The notes under the pieces are model-generated. The model had not been told where the DNA came from and searched no databases. It worked only from the letters and a program-made list of their open reading frames with translations. Both the position numbers and the translations under genes were made by a program. Below are positions 1 through 12,326 of a stretch of DNA of 64,000 bases, one piece after another. Source of the DNA: Cryptomeria japonica (Eukaryota; Streptophyta; Pinopsida; Cupressales; Cupressaceae); the NCBI RefSeq assembly GCF_030272615.1, contig NC_081412.1, forward strand, positions 668,489,852-668,553,851, given 5' to 3'. Every line of letters begins with the position of its first letter. Positions within the stretch are counted from its first letter, which is position 1.

Positions 1-87
1 TATCTTTTGGCAAAAGACCGGAAATGGTAAAAGGAAAATTAGGGTTTATGCCCTAATAGCAGAGCATTTATTATGGTAGGTGGAGAA

Positions 88-100
88 TCTATTTAAAAGG
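88..100 (+). promoter_or_regulatory. TATA-like box ahead of G ORF2
   Basis: TCTATTTAAAAGG lies about 255 bases before the ORF2 start codon in G. Element E has a comparable TATA-like string between ORF1 and ORF2. An internal promoter for ORF2 is possible, but this rests on a short A+T-rich motif only. Confidence 0.2.
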
Positions 101-354
101 AATTTTCAAATCATTTCTCACCATCATTTTTCGGGCGAAGAAGTTTTTTCAAGTGTAGAGAGAAGAAAAATGATTTACACTACGATTCAAAGAATTTATC
201 AAAATCTTGAAGAAGAATCTGAGGCAAACATCTATTGGAAAAGTGTAGAATGCAAAGCGGTACTTCAGCAACCGAAGGAGTGTGTAGAAAAGTTCAAATT
301 GCGAAGCCCTAAATTTTGATCTACGAAGGTATTTTTCAAAATTCTCTATTTATC

Positions 355-3300
355 ATGGCTTCTGCATCACCTGCTAGTTCTAGTGCACCTGTCAAGTCAG
401 TAGATTTTATTCAGAGGAAGGCAAAATATAATTCCCTATCACAAATACCCGCTGGTGTTATAGTGGAAGAAGGCATTTCTGATTACATAGACTGTAAAAT
501 TGAAGACCTAGGGTCTCTTGTAATCCATTCCCAGTTGAGTTTGTTCTGCAAGAAGGATAAGAAGATTAAACCAAAATTTTGCATTCTGAAAAAGAAGAAA
601 CTCCACAATGCAGTCTATTTTCTTGAAGAATTTTTCAGATGATCACATTCGTATCATTCTAAGCAGAGTGCACGGTGATAAAATGTACTTAGAGTGGACA
701 CATGACATCACACTGGAAGCAATTCATGTCATCACCGGTTTTTGTAACACAAGGGAAGTGCCAGCCCTAAGGAAGGTCAGCAAGACTGAAATGTCCAAGC
801 TCACCGGTTTAGTGAGAGACTCACGTGGAATGACTGTCAACTCAATCAAGGATGATCTATTCAAGTATGCCTACATGGTGATAGGTTACCGGACGTTCTC
901 TACTAGAAGAATTAATTCTATCTCTGCTGCAGTGGTAAATGCCGCTTATAGGATGATCAAGGAAGACACATCATTTGATCTATACACTTGTATGCAAAGA
1001 CAACTTCTTTTGAATCTTAACTCAATCAAACAGGACAATTCACTGAGATTTAAGTTCGGACAACTACTGGTTGGGTTGTTCTTTTACTTCCAAGGCTACT
1101 TTCCAAGAGTAGGTGATATTCAACCATCTGCTGACCAACCGGTGACTAAGTAAATCAAGGAAAGTCTACAAGCGGTTGGAACCGACTATCTGGAAGTACT
1201 AAACAAATACTTTGATGAGTTTAGATGCAAAATGAACCAAAGGGTAAGAATATCCAGTGATATAGTCAAAAAGTATGAGGAAGACACCTGCTTCACCATC
1301 AAAGTGGATGAATGCATAATGGAGGCCGTTGAGCCCAGACAGGAAGAAGTGGATCCTATGGGCTATGAGGTAATGTATGATATGTTGGACAGGTATGCTT
1401 CTACCCTAATCACCTCACCCCTTGATCCTAAGGAAAAGAGAACTGGCACCTATTTGGAAAGGGTTACACCAGTTGTAGAACCCTTAGTAAAGAAAGGAAA
1501 GGTAGTACCTTTAGTATCGGCACCGGTTACTCCATCAAATCCCAAAGTGACCAAGCGGTCACCAGTAAAGAAGAAACTAGAAGCAGCACCTACCAAGGTC
1601 TTCGAGAGGAAGCGGAAGACAAAAAGCAATACACCGGACTCAGAAGAAACTGTGTCAAAAGAACTGCCCAAGAAGACTAGGCAAACGAGGAAAAAGACAA
1701 AGAATGAACCGGAAACATCTGCACCGGTAAATATAGATATTTCCTCTTACAAACCTTTGACACATTGTCAGAGGATTATTAAGAATATCAAAAGGAAATT
1801 GCTCAGTGATTTAAAAGATTATTTTGATGATTTTTTCGATATAGAGAAAGAAGAAGTAGAGCAGGAAATTATTAATTATTTATGTGTTAATGATCGGTGG
1901 CCATCAGAAATTAGATCTGATTTACCTAATTCTTTATATATTTTTTGGATAACAAATGGCGCATTGCCATTGAAAAAGACCAGGAAATAAGGGAGGAAAT
2001 ATTTGTACAATATTTTCCTGATGTATCTCATTCAGAACTCTATGAAGTTGTGGACAAATATAAAGGTCTCTTCTTCATGAGAAGAAGAAGACTCTTGTTA
2101 CTGGAGGGAAAAGCCTCTGAAGTGGTAAAAAATACCCACTTTCATGCACAAGTTGCTCTGAAGATGCATCAAGTGGCTGAAGCCAACAGGAAAGTAGAGC
2201 AAGGACCAGAAATCAATAAACCGGATGTGGTGTATGACAGTGAAATAGAATTGGTTACTGAACAAATGGAACCCATTGACATTGACACCTTAGATGGTGA
2301 AAAAGTTACTCCGGGTACACCATCAGAAGGAACAGGACAGGAGAAGCATGCAGAAGAAGAAAAGAAGCAACAAGAAATAGAAAAGAAGAAATAGGCAGAT
2401 GAAGAGGATAAGAGAAAAGAAAAGGAGAAAAAGAGAAGAGAAGAAGAAAATAAGAAACAAGAGGAAGAGAAGAAGAAGGAAGAAGGATGAAGAAGAGAAG
2501 AAGAGAAAAGATGAAGAGAAGAGACAAGAAGAAGAGAAAAGAAAGAAAGATAAGCAAATAGCCAAGGACAAGGAAGTAGGGGTAAAGAGCACATAGGTAG
2601 AGACCCCAATGGCAATCGGTAGTCAGGCTAAACCAACTGACATTGCTAGTCCCATTGACCTCCAATCTGTAAATGAAATAGAGTTGCTCCAAACCATTAA
2701 GGCTGCTTAAGAATGCCTGGAAGTGATAAGGAGGAAAAAGGAGCAAGATGTGATCCAAGCTACGGTGGACACTCTTATCGATTTGATACCTGGTATGAAC
2801 CTTCCCAGTACCGATTCCTCACTTGCACAATTGAAGCTCCTATGCATAGTTGTAGAAGACCAGGTGCAAAGCTTGGAAGAGGTTGTAGAAGCAAATGCCA
2901 AGAAGGAACATCAAAAGGCTCTAGACACTGCCTTGGTGAGAAAGTTAACAGAGCTCCGGTCTGATCTTCAGAAGGCATAGAAGGACATTAGAGATGTAAT
3001 GGATGAGGGAAATCTACTACTCAGCAAGATTTGTCAACCTCATTTATTCTGTGATGATGTGCTCACTCAGAAGGACAAACTACAAACTAATATGCAATCA
3101 TTTATTAGCACCTTCAAGATGCCATATGACTCCTCCACATATGGACAAACTGCTCACCGCTTTCAACTTCAGTCTACAAGACTAGAGGCAGAGAAAAGCA
3201 ACTAGACACGTAATTTGCAGGAACTTCAACTGGTCCTATTACCAAGACTGCAAATTCTCCAGAAATGCTACCTCAATATAGATGCCCTAACGGTTGCTCA

Positions 3301-3538
3301 AGAGATGAGTACCATGGATGCCATGGAGGAGTAGGTTTATCAGATGCAAACGGAGCATGAGGTTGCTACCTCATTGCTTGAATCATGGTCTTTATCCATG
3401 AAGACATTTATGCAGGACTTTAAATCAGTTTTTGACAAGTTTCACTCTTTAAATCAGTTATTAATGCTAAAGGAACAGGGGTTATTCAGCTATACTTTAT
3501 CATTGTTGGCAAAGGGGGAGAAGTATTCTGGTATTTAA
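355..3538 (+). pseudogene. G ORF2, unrecognised retrotransposon accessory protein (broken)
   Basis: About 1,060 codons starting at ATG 355 (MASASP). Parallels with E ORF2 include ILSRVHGDKMYLEW against LSVHDDFMWLED, FGQLLVGLFFYFQGYFPRVG against FGSLLVCMFFYFQKFFPSVG, and EAVEPRQEEVDPMGYEV against NAVEPRTQSLPPMVYEI. A very charged Glu/Lys/Arg segment follows (2340-2570), then a helical tail ending before a TAA at 3536-3538. It is broken by frame changes near 610-640, near 1945 and within the purine tract (about 2480-2500), and by in-frame TAG and TAA codons (for example after 1150, near 2594, 2978, 3205 and 3333). I do not recognise a catalytic domain. Function unknown; an RNA- or Gag-associated structural role is only a guess. 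Confidence 0.7.
2340..2570 (+). repeat. Purine-rich low-complexity tract in G ORF2
   Basis: About 230 bases of nearly pure A and G (GAAGAAGAG-type units) encoding a Lys/Glu/Arg-rich segment, probably a charged single helix or coiled coil. The frame changes inside it, as expected from slippage. E ORF2 has no equally pure tract, so this is a lineage-specific expansion. Confidence 0.8.
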
Positions 3539-3713
3539 AATTTTGATTCATGATATGTATACTTCCATGTTATTTCTATTAAGGAGTAGTATACATTGTA
3601 TTTTCTGCAAAAGGGATAGTCTATATGCTTAGGGGGAGTAATTTTGATTATGGCATATTTTTATTGTAAAACACTTAGATGTCAAAATTTTCCTAAGTGT
3701 TGCCATCAATGCC

Positions 3714-3725
3714 AAAGGGGGAGAT
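3714..3725 (+). other. Polypurine tract of G
   Basis: AAAGGGGGAGAT immediately precedes the LTR start TGTTGGCA, the normal position of the plus-strand primer. Similar purine runs occur at about 3508 and 3629. Confidence 0.8.
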
Positions 3726-4874
3726 TGTTGGCATTTTTGATGATTGATGCTGTGGTTGTCATTGACGGACACACACTTGATTTGAGATCACTTTTTGTAT
3801 GTATGAGTTAAAGCACAACTGGTATTTGTTCCAACCGGTATGATGCATTATAGTCTTTAGACTATCGGTGTTTTTGCAGAAAGTGTTTACCGATCTCAAG
3901 CGGTATGAAGACCCCAAGCAATACGAAGGAATGAAGTGGCACAACACATATTTCCCAATCTTTATTTTTGTCAAACCGGCAACCGGTATTTTGCTTAAAC
4001 TGGTATTTTGTTTGAATCGGTAATACTCTATGATGAGTTACCAACTGGCATTTTGTGATGAGTTACCATCCACCGATTGTTGGGCGGTGCCGACACATTG
4101 GCAGTGCATTTGTGTCGTGTTACCAAAAGTGTCCAGATGCATTGAACCTAGGAAATTGTATTGTAATCCTATCAGACGGACATGAAATCATATTCCTTTA
4201 TAAGGACATCATGTCTAGGGTTTTAGGTCGTTGCGAGGGTTTAAGGTGGTTGATGAGTTTTTGTAAGTATGATCATAGAAGAGAAGTTGAGGTCTGCGAG
4301 AGAAGGCAGACTGTGAATGTGTTGAAGACTGAAGTAATGCTAGAATGCATTAAGAATGAGCTATCAAGGATCTAACCAAGCAATCTGTGCTATTTGATAG
4401 ATCACTCACTTGTTGATTACTGACATCTTCGATAAGTCTGAAGCCCTTAACTGGGTAGGCCCAAAAAGCCTTTTGTAAATCCTCTAACAAGGTGGTTCAC
4501 ATCTGTGGATCTAAAATCCTCTAGCAAGGTAGTCTTTAATCGGACTTATCTCCTAACAGAGATTGAGATTCCTAACAGGATCTGTTTTGGTAAAGAACAT
4601 TGTATGACCTTAACTGGTCTGGTTCCTATTCTATAGATAGTTACTTGTGAGTTTCATCTCACCGTGGTTTTTCCCATTTGGGTTTCCACATCAAATATCT
4701 TGTGTTATGGTGTTATTGCTCTTGTGGGTGAATGCCTTATTTGCTATTTGGTTTGCATGTGTGTTAACTGGTTTGTTTGTTAAACTATTTTACCAGTTTA
4801 CTACTAGACTGTTAAAGTGTTTAAGTATAGTATTTTTTGGTATACTAATTCACCCCCCCTCTTAGTATTCATCA
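3726..4874 (+). repeat. 3' LTR of G (1,149 bp)
   Basis: Runs from TGTTGGCA to TTCATCA. It carries a TATA-like TTTATAAGG at about 4197-4205 and, about 20 bases before its end, the box TTCACCCCCCCTCTTAG. The same C-run box is found near the LTR ends of A, B, E and F. The left boundary is fixed by the polypurine tract and the right boundary by resumption of copia F gag. Confidence 0.8.
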
Positions 4875-5186
4875 TGCATCTCCCTCAAACAACCTCTGCA
4901 ACTTGTCCCATGTTTCCTTTGCTGAAGCACAGTGCATGACTTTGACAAATTCATTATCAGATAGTCCACTCAAAATGGCATGTTTATCCTTTGCATTATT
5001 TTCATATTCCTTCTTTACTATTGGATCAGTGGGAGGAGTATTAGGAACGGTATACCCATTCTTGACTAACATCCATACATCAAAGCCAAGAGATGAAATA
5101 TATGTCTCCATTCTTCTGCTCCAGAAGGCATAGTTAGATCCATCAAACATGGGGGCTTTTGAGGAAGCAAACTCACTTCTTACCAT
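4875..5186 (-). pseudogene. gag: Copia F gag, N-terminal fragment
   Basis: The translation begins MVRSEFASSKAPMFDGSNYA, followed by FWSRRMETYISSLGFDVW and LSDNEFVKVMHCASAKETWD. This is the N-terminal Gag region typical of plant copia elements (DUF4219 followed by UBN2). I chose the ATG at 5186 because it follows the primer-binding site by a short leader; an upstream GTG would only add leader residues. No internal stop is seen in 104 codons. It ends at FEGDA, where element G is inserted. Confidence 0.8.
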
Positions 5187-5237
5187 TGTGCTCAAACTCC
5201 AAAATCTACACAAGGTTTAGAGATAACCGGGAACCTT

Positions 5238-5249
5238 GTTCTGATACCA
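5238..5249 (-). other. Primer-binding site of F
   Basis: The minus strand reads TGGTATCAGAAC, one mismatch from the initiator-Met tRNA complement TGGTATCAGAGC. It is two bases from the LTR end, as in A, B and E. Confidence 0.8.
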
Positions 5250-6674
5250 ATTGTTGAACACAAAGTACCACTGAGAGGGGGGTGAATTAGTGGTTCCTAG
5301 GTCTTTTTCTTTCTCTGATCTAACTTGAGAATATCAAATATGTACTTAATCTCATAAACAATCAAATAGGTAATATAAGAGAGAAAGACAAAGTGACCAT
5401 GTACACACAACTAACTCACAACACCAGATTTACGAGGAAAACTCAATATGAGAAAAACCTCGGTGAGAAAAGTTGCTAAAGTCTACTGCTCCAATCCAGC
5501 CTCACACGTAAAACACAGATTTACAAAGATTTAGGGCACCAACCCAAGTGTGAGGCCCTCCCTGACCCATCCTAGCATTTCAGTGATTTTTATGTTGGAA
5601 CTATTATGGATGCTTTATTTCTATGCATTATGGATTTAGAACTTATATGATTCCATGATTGGATAACATTGATATATATTGATGCTTCATTTCTATGCAT
5701 AATGGATACAAATTTTTATATGATTCTAGGATAGGATAACATTGAGATGGTGTATGTCATTATTTGATTTACAGGACTTTATTATGATGTTAGAAATATG
5801 ATGCATATCTTATGAATGGATGAAATTTATAAAGATTACGATAATTGCTTATGTGGATTGATTTGGATATATGATATATTAATTTGTATAATGTCAATTG
5901 TATGTAGAGTGTTTGAATTGTATTCTTATTTATGTGTTTAATATTATATGAGGCTATTTGGGAATTACTAATGTGTAATTGAGATGTGCAGGAAAATTAT
6001 CCATGTGACCATTGAAACATTATGGAGAACCAAACCTAGACCTATGTACGTTCGTAAAACCAGGGGTTGTCTATTTGGAGAGACAACAACCCATATGTAT
6101 CATATTTTATTCGTAATAGTAAATGATGCATGTGTGTTAAATTTTATTTCTTAATTTATTTAAATCCAACAAGAGACAATTTCCATGTGTAATTATGTAA
6201 TGTATTTTATTGTGTCACTTGACACGTGCTGAATAGTGTTTTGATTTTGACTTGTCTCCTGGAGGGAGATTGTTTCAACCAAAGCTTTTTTCAAATATTT
6301 GGGTGTGGTCCCAAATTTGCCTTGGGTAGAGAGTCTTGGGAGTGGTCAACTCAGATTTGACCCGTAGGTTAACTTTAGATGGGTTTCTAAGGGGTCAAAT
6401 GGACTCCTAGGGTTAGTTTAAGGGCTTTTCCAAAGGTCCATAAGGTATACCTATGGGTTAGGGGTATTTTTAAACATGTGACTACTCCCATGTGACTGTT
6501 TAGTCACCTCAAAAATTGGTTTTCCCAAGATGAGCGAAAATCCAACTTGGAAGGTTCCTTCTAGGTTAGATAACCTTCCTTTCTTATGTCAGTTTATCTT
6601 CCCCACCTTCGCTTACCTTTTCTCTTTCCAGTTTTAGTAACCTGTAAGACGTTGGGAAGACCAACCAATGGGAA

Positions 6675-6710
6675 CTCTCACTCTATCCAAGAGGTTGGGA
6701 AGAGTGAGAG
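6675..6710. other. Hairpin in H
   Basis: CTCTCACTCT (6675-6684) and AGAGTGAGAG (6701-6710) form a perfect 10-bp stem with a 16-base loop. Confidence 0.5.
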
Positions 6711-8574
6711 AAGCCTTCTTAGGTAAGGATTAGGGACTTAGAGAGTAATCACCCACTCTCCATCTTTGGAGATGAAACCTTGCAATTTTGAAAACTAGTT
6801 TTAGATAGAATTTTGGCTAAGTGTTGGAGAAAAGAATTGTGGAATTGGGCTTCTCTTCCCCAAGCTATTTCTAGTAAACCTTTGGCAGATTGAAGGTTGG
6901 TCCATTTTCTTCCTTCAATGTTCAAAATTTATTTTTAAAAGATTGCTTGAATGTAAATGTGGTTTCTTTGTATTTCCTTTGTGAAAATATTATGTGAACT
7001 TCCTCTTATTTCTTGTTATGTATTTTCTTGTGTATTTTGAGTATCCAAGGCCTCCTACCCTTGGGAGGGTAGAATGGTCTTGGGGGTGGAAGAAGTTTGA
7101 CAGCCTTAGAGTGAGAGGCTCTCATTTTGAGAGTGATCTCAAGGGTTTGTTTATGTGACCCTTGTTGCATAGCCTTGTGTATGCATTCGGGGGTCATAAG
7201 GGGAGAAAGTATGGCACGTATGCCTTGGGGGTCATAAGGATGTTGGGTTAAAATGAACTTATGTATTTTTGGATGCCATGAGATGGCTTGTGATCTACTG
7301 TATTGCAGTTCTCCTCAAGGTATTTGGTCCACTTCCACCCTTGTAAACATCACATTATGTGATGAAGTTTAGCCTTGGATGGGAAAGTGTATGTTGAGTT
7401 TTGTTTCCCTTGCTTGTTGTGTTTGCTTGAATGTAACCCGTCTAGGGCTTGGTTCTCCAAGCTTGGGGGTGGCTTCTAGTAAGCCTAGGCTGGGAGGTGA
7501 GCTCTACATGGTTATAGCCTTAAGATTTGTATGCAGGTTGCTTGGAAAAGAAAAAAAAGGGAAAGCTAGGAGTTGTTGATTTTAATTGAGTTGCAGAAAA
7601 AAAAAGAATAGGAAAAATGATATTATATTTTAATTGCAGAAATGGAAATGAGGAACTTCATGTTGTATTTGTTTTCTCAAAAAAATAAAAATGTATTTAT
7701 TTTACTCAAGTCCTCATTTATTAGGAAAGAGAGACTAGTTGGGTATTTCACCCATTTGTAAAAGTAGACATATTGTATTCAGATATTACTTTAAGAAATG
7801 CCCCTTTTGTTTAAGTTGTTATTGCAAATAATAAATATTTATTTATGGGTTGAGCTCTCTATAGTAAGTTAAAATCTATTACTTTTATTTTTTTGAAATT
7901 TAAAAAAAGGCATTCTATCTCTTTGTGCTGTAATTAACTAGGAAAAATAGTTCTAAATGAAACTATGTTAATGTTGTTGTCATTCATTTGAATCTGTCAT
8001 TCTTCCCTCTTAAATAATGTAGGAAATTTAGATAGATAAGTAAATTTATTTCAAAGAAAACATAAATGTTTTAAGCTAGAAATAACATTTAGTCCTAGTT
8101 ATTTGGATTGTTAGAATAATAGTTTGCATTTTAAATGTTTTTAAGTTATTTCTAGAATATTTAAATGCTGCTGTAAATTATTTAAATCTGTCATTTTATT
8201 TCTTTAAAATATTGCAAAAAATGAATCTAGAACAAAAAAATTTAATTAAATCTAAAGTTACTTCGTAGTATTAAGAGCAAGAAATACATGCATTTAAATT
8301 TGGTATAAACATCTTTTAGGCATTTAAGAAAAAAAGTATCATCATAATGCTAAGTTTAGTTTGAAAAGAAGATGGTTAGATTAAATGTCTCATAATAAGG
8401 ATAAAACAAAGATAAAATATAATAGATGCTAAATACATTTATGACTTTTTTTTTTAACTAAAGAGATGTTCCTTATGAAAAATTTAACATGTTGTTCTTT
8501 TATTTACTGTCATTATTTTATTAATTCCTGCAAGTTTGTTTTAAAAAGAAAATATACACATATTTAATCTAACC

Positions 8575-8826
<252 letters not shown>

Positions 8827-8910
8827 GTAAAAAAAAAAAAGAAAGGGTTTTTTTGGATGGGGCCAAACCAATGTGTTGGTACACAATGGACGGTGCGGGC
8901 GAAAGTGCCG

Positions 8911-9147
8911 CCACTGTGGGTAAACACAGTGACATCACGGGTCGCACTGTGTTTAATTATAGTGTGTGGCACGGGCCGCCACTATGGTTACCCATAGTGG
9001 TAGGCACGGGGGCCGCCACTCTGGGTAAACATAGTGGATGGCTCACGGGCCACCACTATGGTTACCCACAGTGGTCGGCACGGGGACCGCCACTATCGAT
9101 AACCACAGTGGATGGCTCTCAGTCACCACTGTGGGTAAACACAGTGG
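8911..9147. repeat. Array of seven palindromic units, about 37-bp period
   Basis: Units start at about 8911, 8945, 8979, 9016, 9053, 9090 and 9126. Most are a 22-base imperfect palindrome with arms of the CCACTATG/CATAGTGG or CCACTGTG/CACAGTGG type around a GGTAAAC or GTTACCC centre. They are joined by GC-rich linkers such as GGCACGGGCCG. The second unit is degenerate. Each unit could fold as a hairpin. The array sits inside solo LTR H. Confidence 0.85.
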
Positions 9148-9246
9148 CATCCGGGGAGCCTTCCCGTCCTGCATGCCCAATCTCCCTCCTCTGTCACTCT
9201 CAGAACGCCTCCACCCAAACCCTCTTCGGCCCTGGAAAACACACGA

Positions 9247-9273
9247 GCCCTAACCCGAAATTTGGGTTAGGGC
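9247..9273. other. 27-base near-palindrome with CCCTAACCC arms
   Basis: GCCCTAACCC and GGGTTAGGGC flank a GAAATTT centre. The arms resemble plant telomere repeat permutations (telo-box like), but there are only two units, facing each other. Confidence 0.6.
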
Positions 9274-9374
9274 AAGATAAGAAATTTTTAAAAAGTTAGC
9301 ATGGATAGTTGTTTTATAATTTTTTTTAGTTAGGGTTTGTTTATTTTATTTTTATGTTTGGATATTTTGGAAAA

Positions 9375-9391
9375 GGGGGGGGGGGGGGGGG
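9375..9391 (+). repeat. G17 homopolymer
   Basis: Seventeen consecutive G residues followed by TGGGG. It is a potential quadruplex or slippage site, and its length is the base call most likely to be wrong in assembly. Confidence 0.9.
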
Positions 9392-11805
9392 TGGGGAAGC
9401 CTATTCAAATTTTGAATAGGGTACCCCCATTTTCTTATTGTTGGTTTTTTTTTAAAGTTGTAGTTTCTTTTTATCTATTATGTTTTAGTATTGGCCATAT
9501 ATATATTTATATATATTTATATATATTTAAAAATATATATATTTAAAAATATATATATTTATATATATTGTGTATGTGTAGTTTTAGATAGAATTATTGA
9601 TTTAATTTGAAACGGGTTTATAGTTTTATTACTTCATTTATTTTAAATCAATTAGTTCTAGATTTTAATATATATAAGTTTGTTAATAAATTTTTATAGA
9701 TGTTTAAATTTAATTCTTTTTTGGAGTTTTATCTTTTAAGAATTAATAAACGACTTTTGTGAGTTATTTAGCCATAGGAGATCATTTTTTTTGCCCACCT
9801 TAGTTTTGGCTTTTCATAATTAAACTTTATAGGAAAATTTATATTATGAATATACTAAACCCTTTTGTCAAATTAGAAACACATTATATTTATTGATCAA
9901 TTGGTTAATAAATTTCAATAGTCTAAAGGCTACAATTAATCTAATTAATTCTTGGAGCATTTAAAGGATTATTGTAGGGTATTAATATCCCTTGTCATTT
10001 TAGTTATAGATTATTGTTCAAATTAATTTATTAATTAAAGAAATAATAATGATTCATTTGGAGAGTTAATATTCCACATTTAATTTAATTTATTTTCGCA
10101 TACTTGATTTGGTTGTTTAGATTAACTTTAGTTGAAAAGAATTCAAACATAGTTAAGACAAGACTTATTATTGCATTTTATTTTTAGCTAATTTAGTTTT
10201 ATTAGGTTGTTTCTAAAAAAAAAAAATTATTCCGTTTGTGCCCAAAAGTTTGGGCATGACACCAAGGAGCACCAACCCCTGCACGAAGCACCGACTTGGA
10301 GATGTATATTGAAATACTAATTGAATGCAATTAAAGTTTCTTGTTGCAAATGAATTTTGTAACTCTTGAATCAATTAACTCTCTGTTATCTTTCTCTCCT
10401 TTTCACATACAGTCTCTCAGTACACTATATCACACTAGGATGCTGCTTGCACTGCTACGCCTTACCGGTTAGGCTCAACTTCCCAACTAAGAAACTACCA
10501 GTAGAAACCTCTTACCGATCTGTCTGCTAAATCACCAGTAACTTGATTGAAACCCCCCCTCAAGTTTTCTTCTCCTACCTTTTCTCCTCTCAACTATATT
10601 CACAACAGCATCATCATCATTCTATCCATAGTTCTCTTTTCTTATAAGATGAGTTCCCACCAAAAAGTCAATTAAAAAACTAGGTGGTTAGGGTTTCTTC
10701 ATCATCCTCGAGGCAAAACAAATCCAATCAGATCTTGCAATATCTGATCACCTTGAAGTCCATCTATTCATCTCCATCATTTTCATGCCTTTTAAGACAC
10801 GTTTTACAAACAAGGGAAGCACGATCCTTCATATAGATTTGCATCTATCAAATTGCCATTAATGCCTCTGTTGTTTCCTTCTTGAGGTATTCTTTCAATC
10901 CGATCTTCTAGCTTCAATCCAAGCAGCAAGTACTCCCCTGATATTCCTCTATCATTCCTTCTTCCTCGAGCCGCAATCAGTCTGATACAATCCCTTGAAT
11001 TGCAGTTCCTTCATTAATGGCGAATATCAGTTTCATCAACCCTGTGGATGAAGCTTCACCAACCACACCCTACTTGCCACCTCATCTTCACACGGCATCA
11101 CACCATCAAGACATGGCCTTCCAATGTTTAGTTGGTTTGACAAAACACATACCGGTAAAACCCTTTTCTAGTAGAGTGTACTTCACTTATTGACCGGTAT
11201 AGCATCCAGTACCGGTTGCACATCTTAACACTCTGCCTCTTCATCTTTAACCAAACAACCATCTACTTTGCTTAATCTCCACCGGTTGACATCAATGACA
11301 ACTAAGTGCCAAAATTCCAACACTTTGTTCTATACCGGTTCATAAGCCCTCTTGCCAATATCTCCTTTCCTCCAAGAATGCCTTACAAACTATTTACATA
11401 TCATTGAATGATATAACTTTCCCATACAAATGATCTACATACATATCCTTCACATCATAATATTCCTTTGTCTTGTCTTATCCTTGTCTCTTTTTCTCAT
11501 GCATATCAAAATAACCTAACCAAACTAACTAATATACCCTTACAAACAATATGCCTTATGTTGGCTTACAATGTATTACAAAAGATATTGAATGTCAGCC
11601 CTATACAATAATTACAAAATGATTTTACAAATAAAGCCTAATTTTGGCTTCACCACAGTCCTAGATGCCAGTGCCAATGATGAACTTGATATTTCTAATG
11701 CTAGTACCTGTTGATATAAGCTTCTCAGTGCCGGTATATGCCTCCTAGAGAATCTTGTTGCCATCAATGACAACATATGATTTCAATGAGTGTCAATTGC
11801 CAACA

Positions 11806-12323
11806 GTCTTCTCCTTCCCCCTTTCTCTCAACCTTCACCTTTGTTCACAACCATCCAAATTTGTAGATCTAATCATGACCATTGATCTCAAGACACATCA
11901 TCTTATCCTCTCAAATTCTATAAATGTAGGGGTTTGAGTTGAGAAAGAGTTAGTCTTCAAGTTAAAAATTTGAGAAAACTTATGCATCTGTGGGTTTTTA
12001 TCTTGAAGCAATTTAGCAATTTAGTATTTCTCATTTAGCATAATCATTTATCTTTAAATCATTTGCATTGCATATGATAGTATCAGTTATCAGTCCAGCC
12101 TTCATATTCCATCTTGAAAGCTATCAGTGCTTGTCTGAGAGCAAATCATGTGCAGCTAGGAACAATGGAGTTAGGACACAATGAGACTTAAATCATGAAG
12201 GTAAAATAGTGTTTTTTATTTTATATCAATTTCATGTAGTTTCATTGGTTGAGTTTGGATTTCTTGTAGCATTTCCTTTTTATTTTGTGAAACTAATACG
12301 ATGCAAGTAGTATTTTGATGATT
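11806..12323 (+). repeat. Remnant of the J 5' LTR
   Basis: Matches 18742-19285 of the 3' LTR almost throughout, including CTATAAATG (a TATA box at 11919-11927) and the AGCAATTTAGCAATTTAG repeats. Similarity stops after TTTTGATGATT in both copies. That marks the breakpoint of an internal deletion reaching into pol. Confidence 0.8.
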
Positions 12324-12326
12324 TAA

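Larger units (their letters stand above)
1..4874 (+). mobile_element. Element G: 3' part of an RT-less two-ORF LTR retrotransposon
   Basis: The visible part holds ORF2 (355-3538), a short 3' untranslated stretch with purine tracts, and a 3' LTR (3726-4874). Its 5' LTR and any ORF1 lie left of the window. ORF2 matches ORF2 of element E in order and motifs, so G is placed in the same family. G sits inside the antisense gag of copia F: F coding sequence resumes at 4875, directly after the LTR terminus TTCATCA. The expected target duplication would be TGCAT (4875-4879), but the other copy is outside the window. No reverse transcriptase, integrase or protease motif is present in the visible internal region. 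Confidence 0.75.

Noticed and set aside
2169-2758. Minus-strand Ser/Phe/Leu-rich ORFs with apparent membrane segments
   Set aside because: They are the antisense of the purine-rich Glu/Lys tract of G ORF2; low-complexity pyrimidine sequence always yields such frames.
8911-9147. CRISPR-like array
   Set aside because: Spacers are only about 12 to 15 bases and similar to each other, repeats are variable palindromes, and the setting is a plant LTR with no cas genes.
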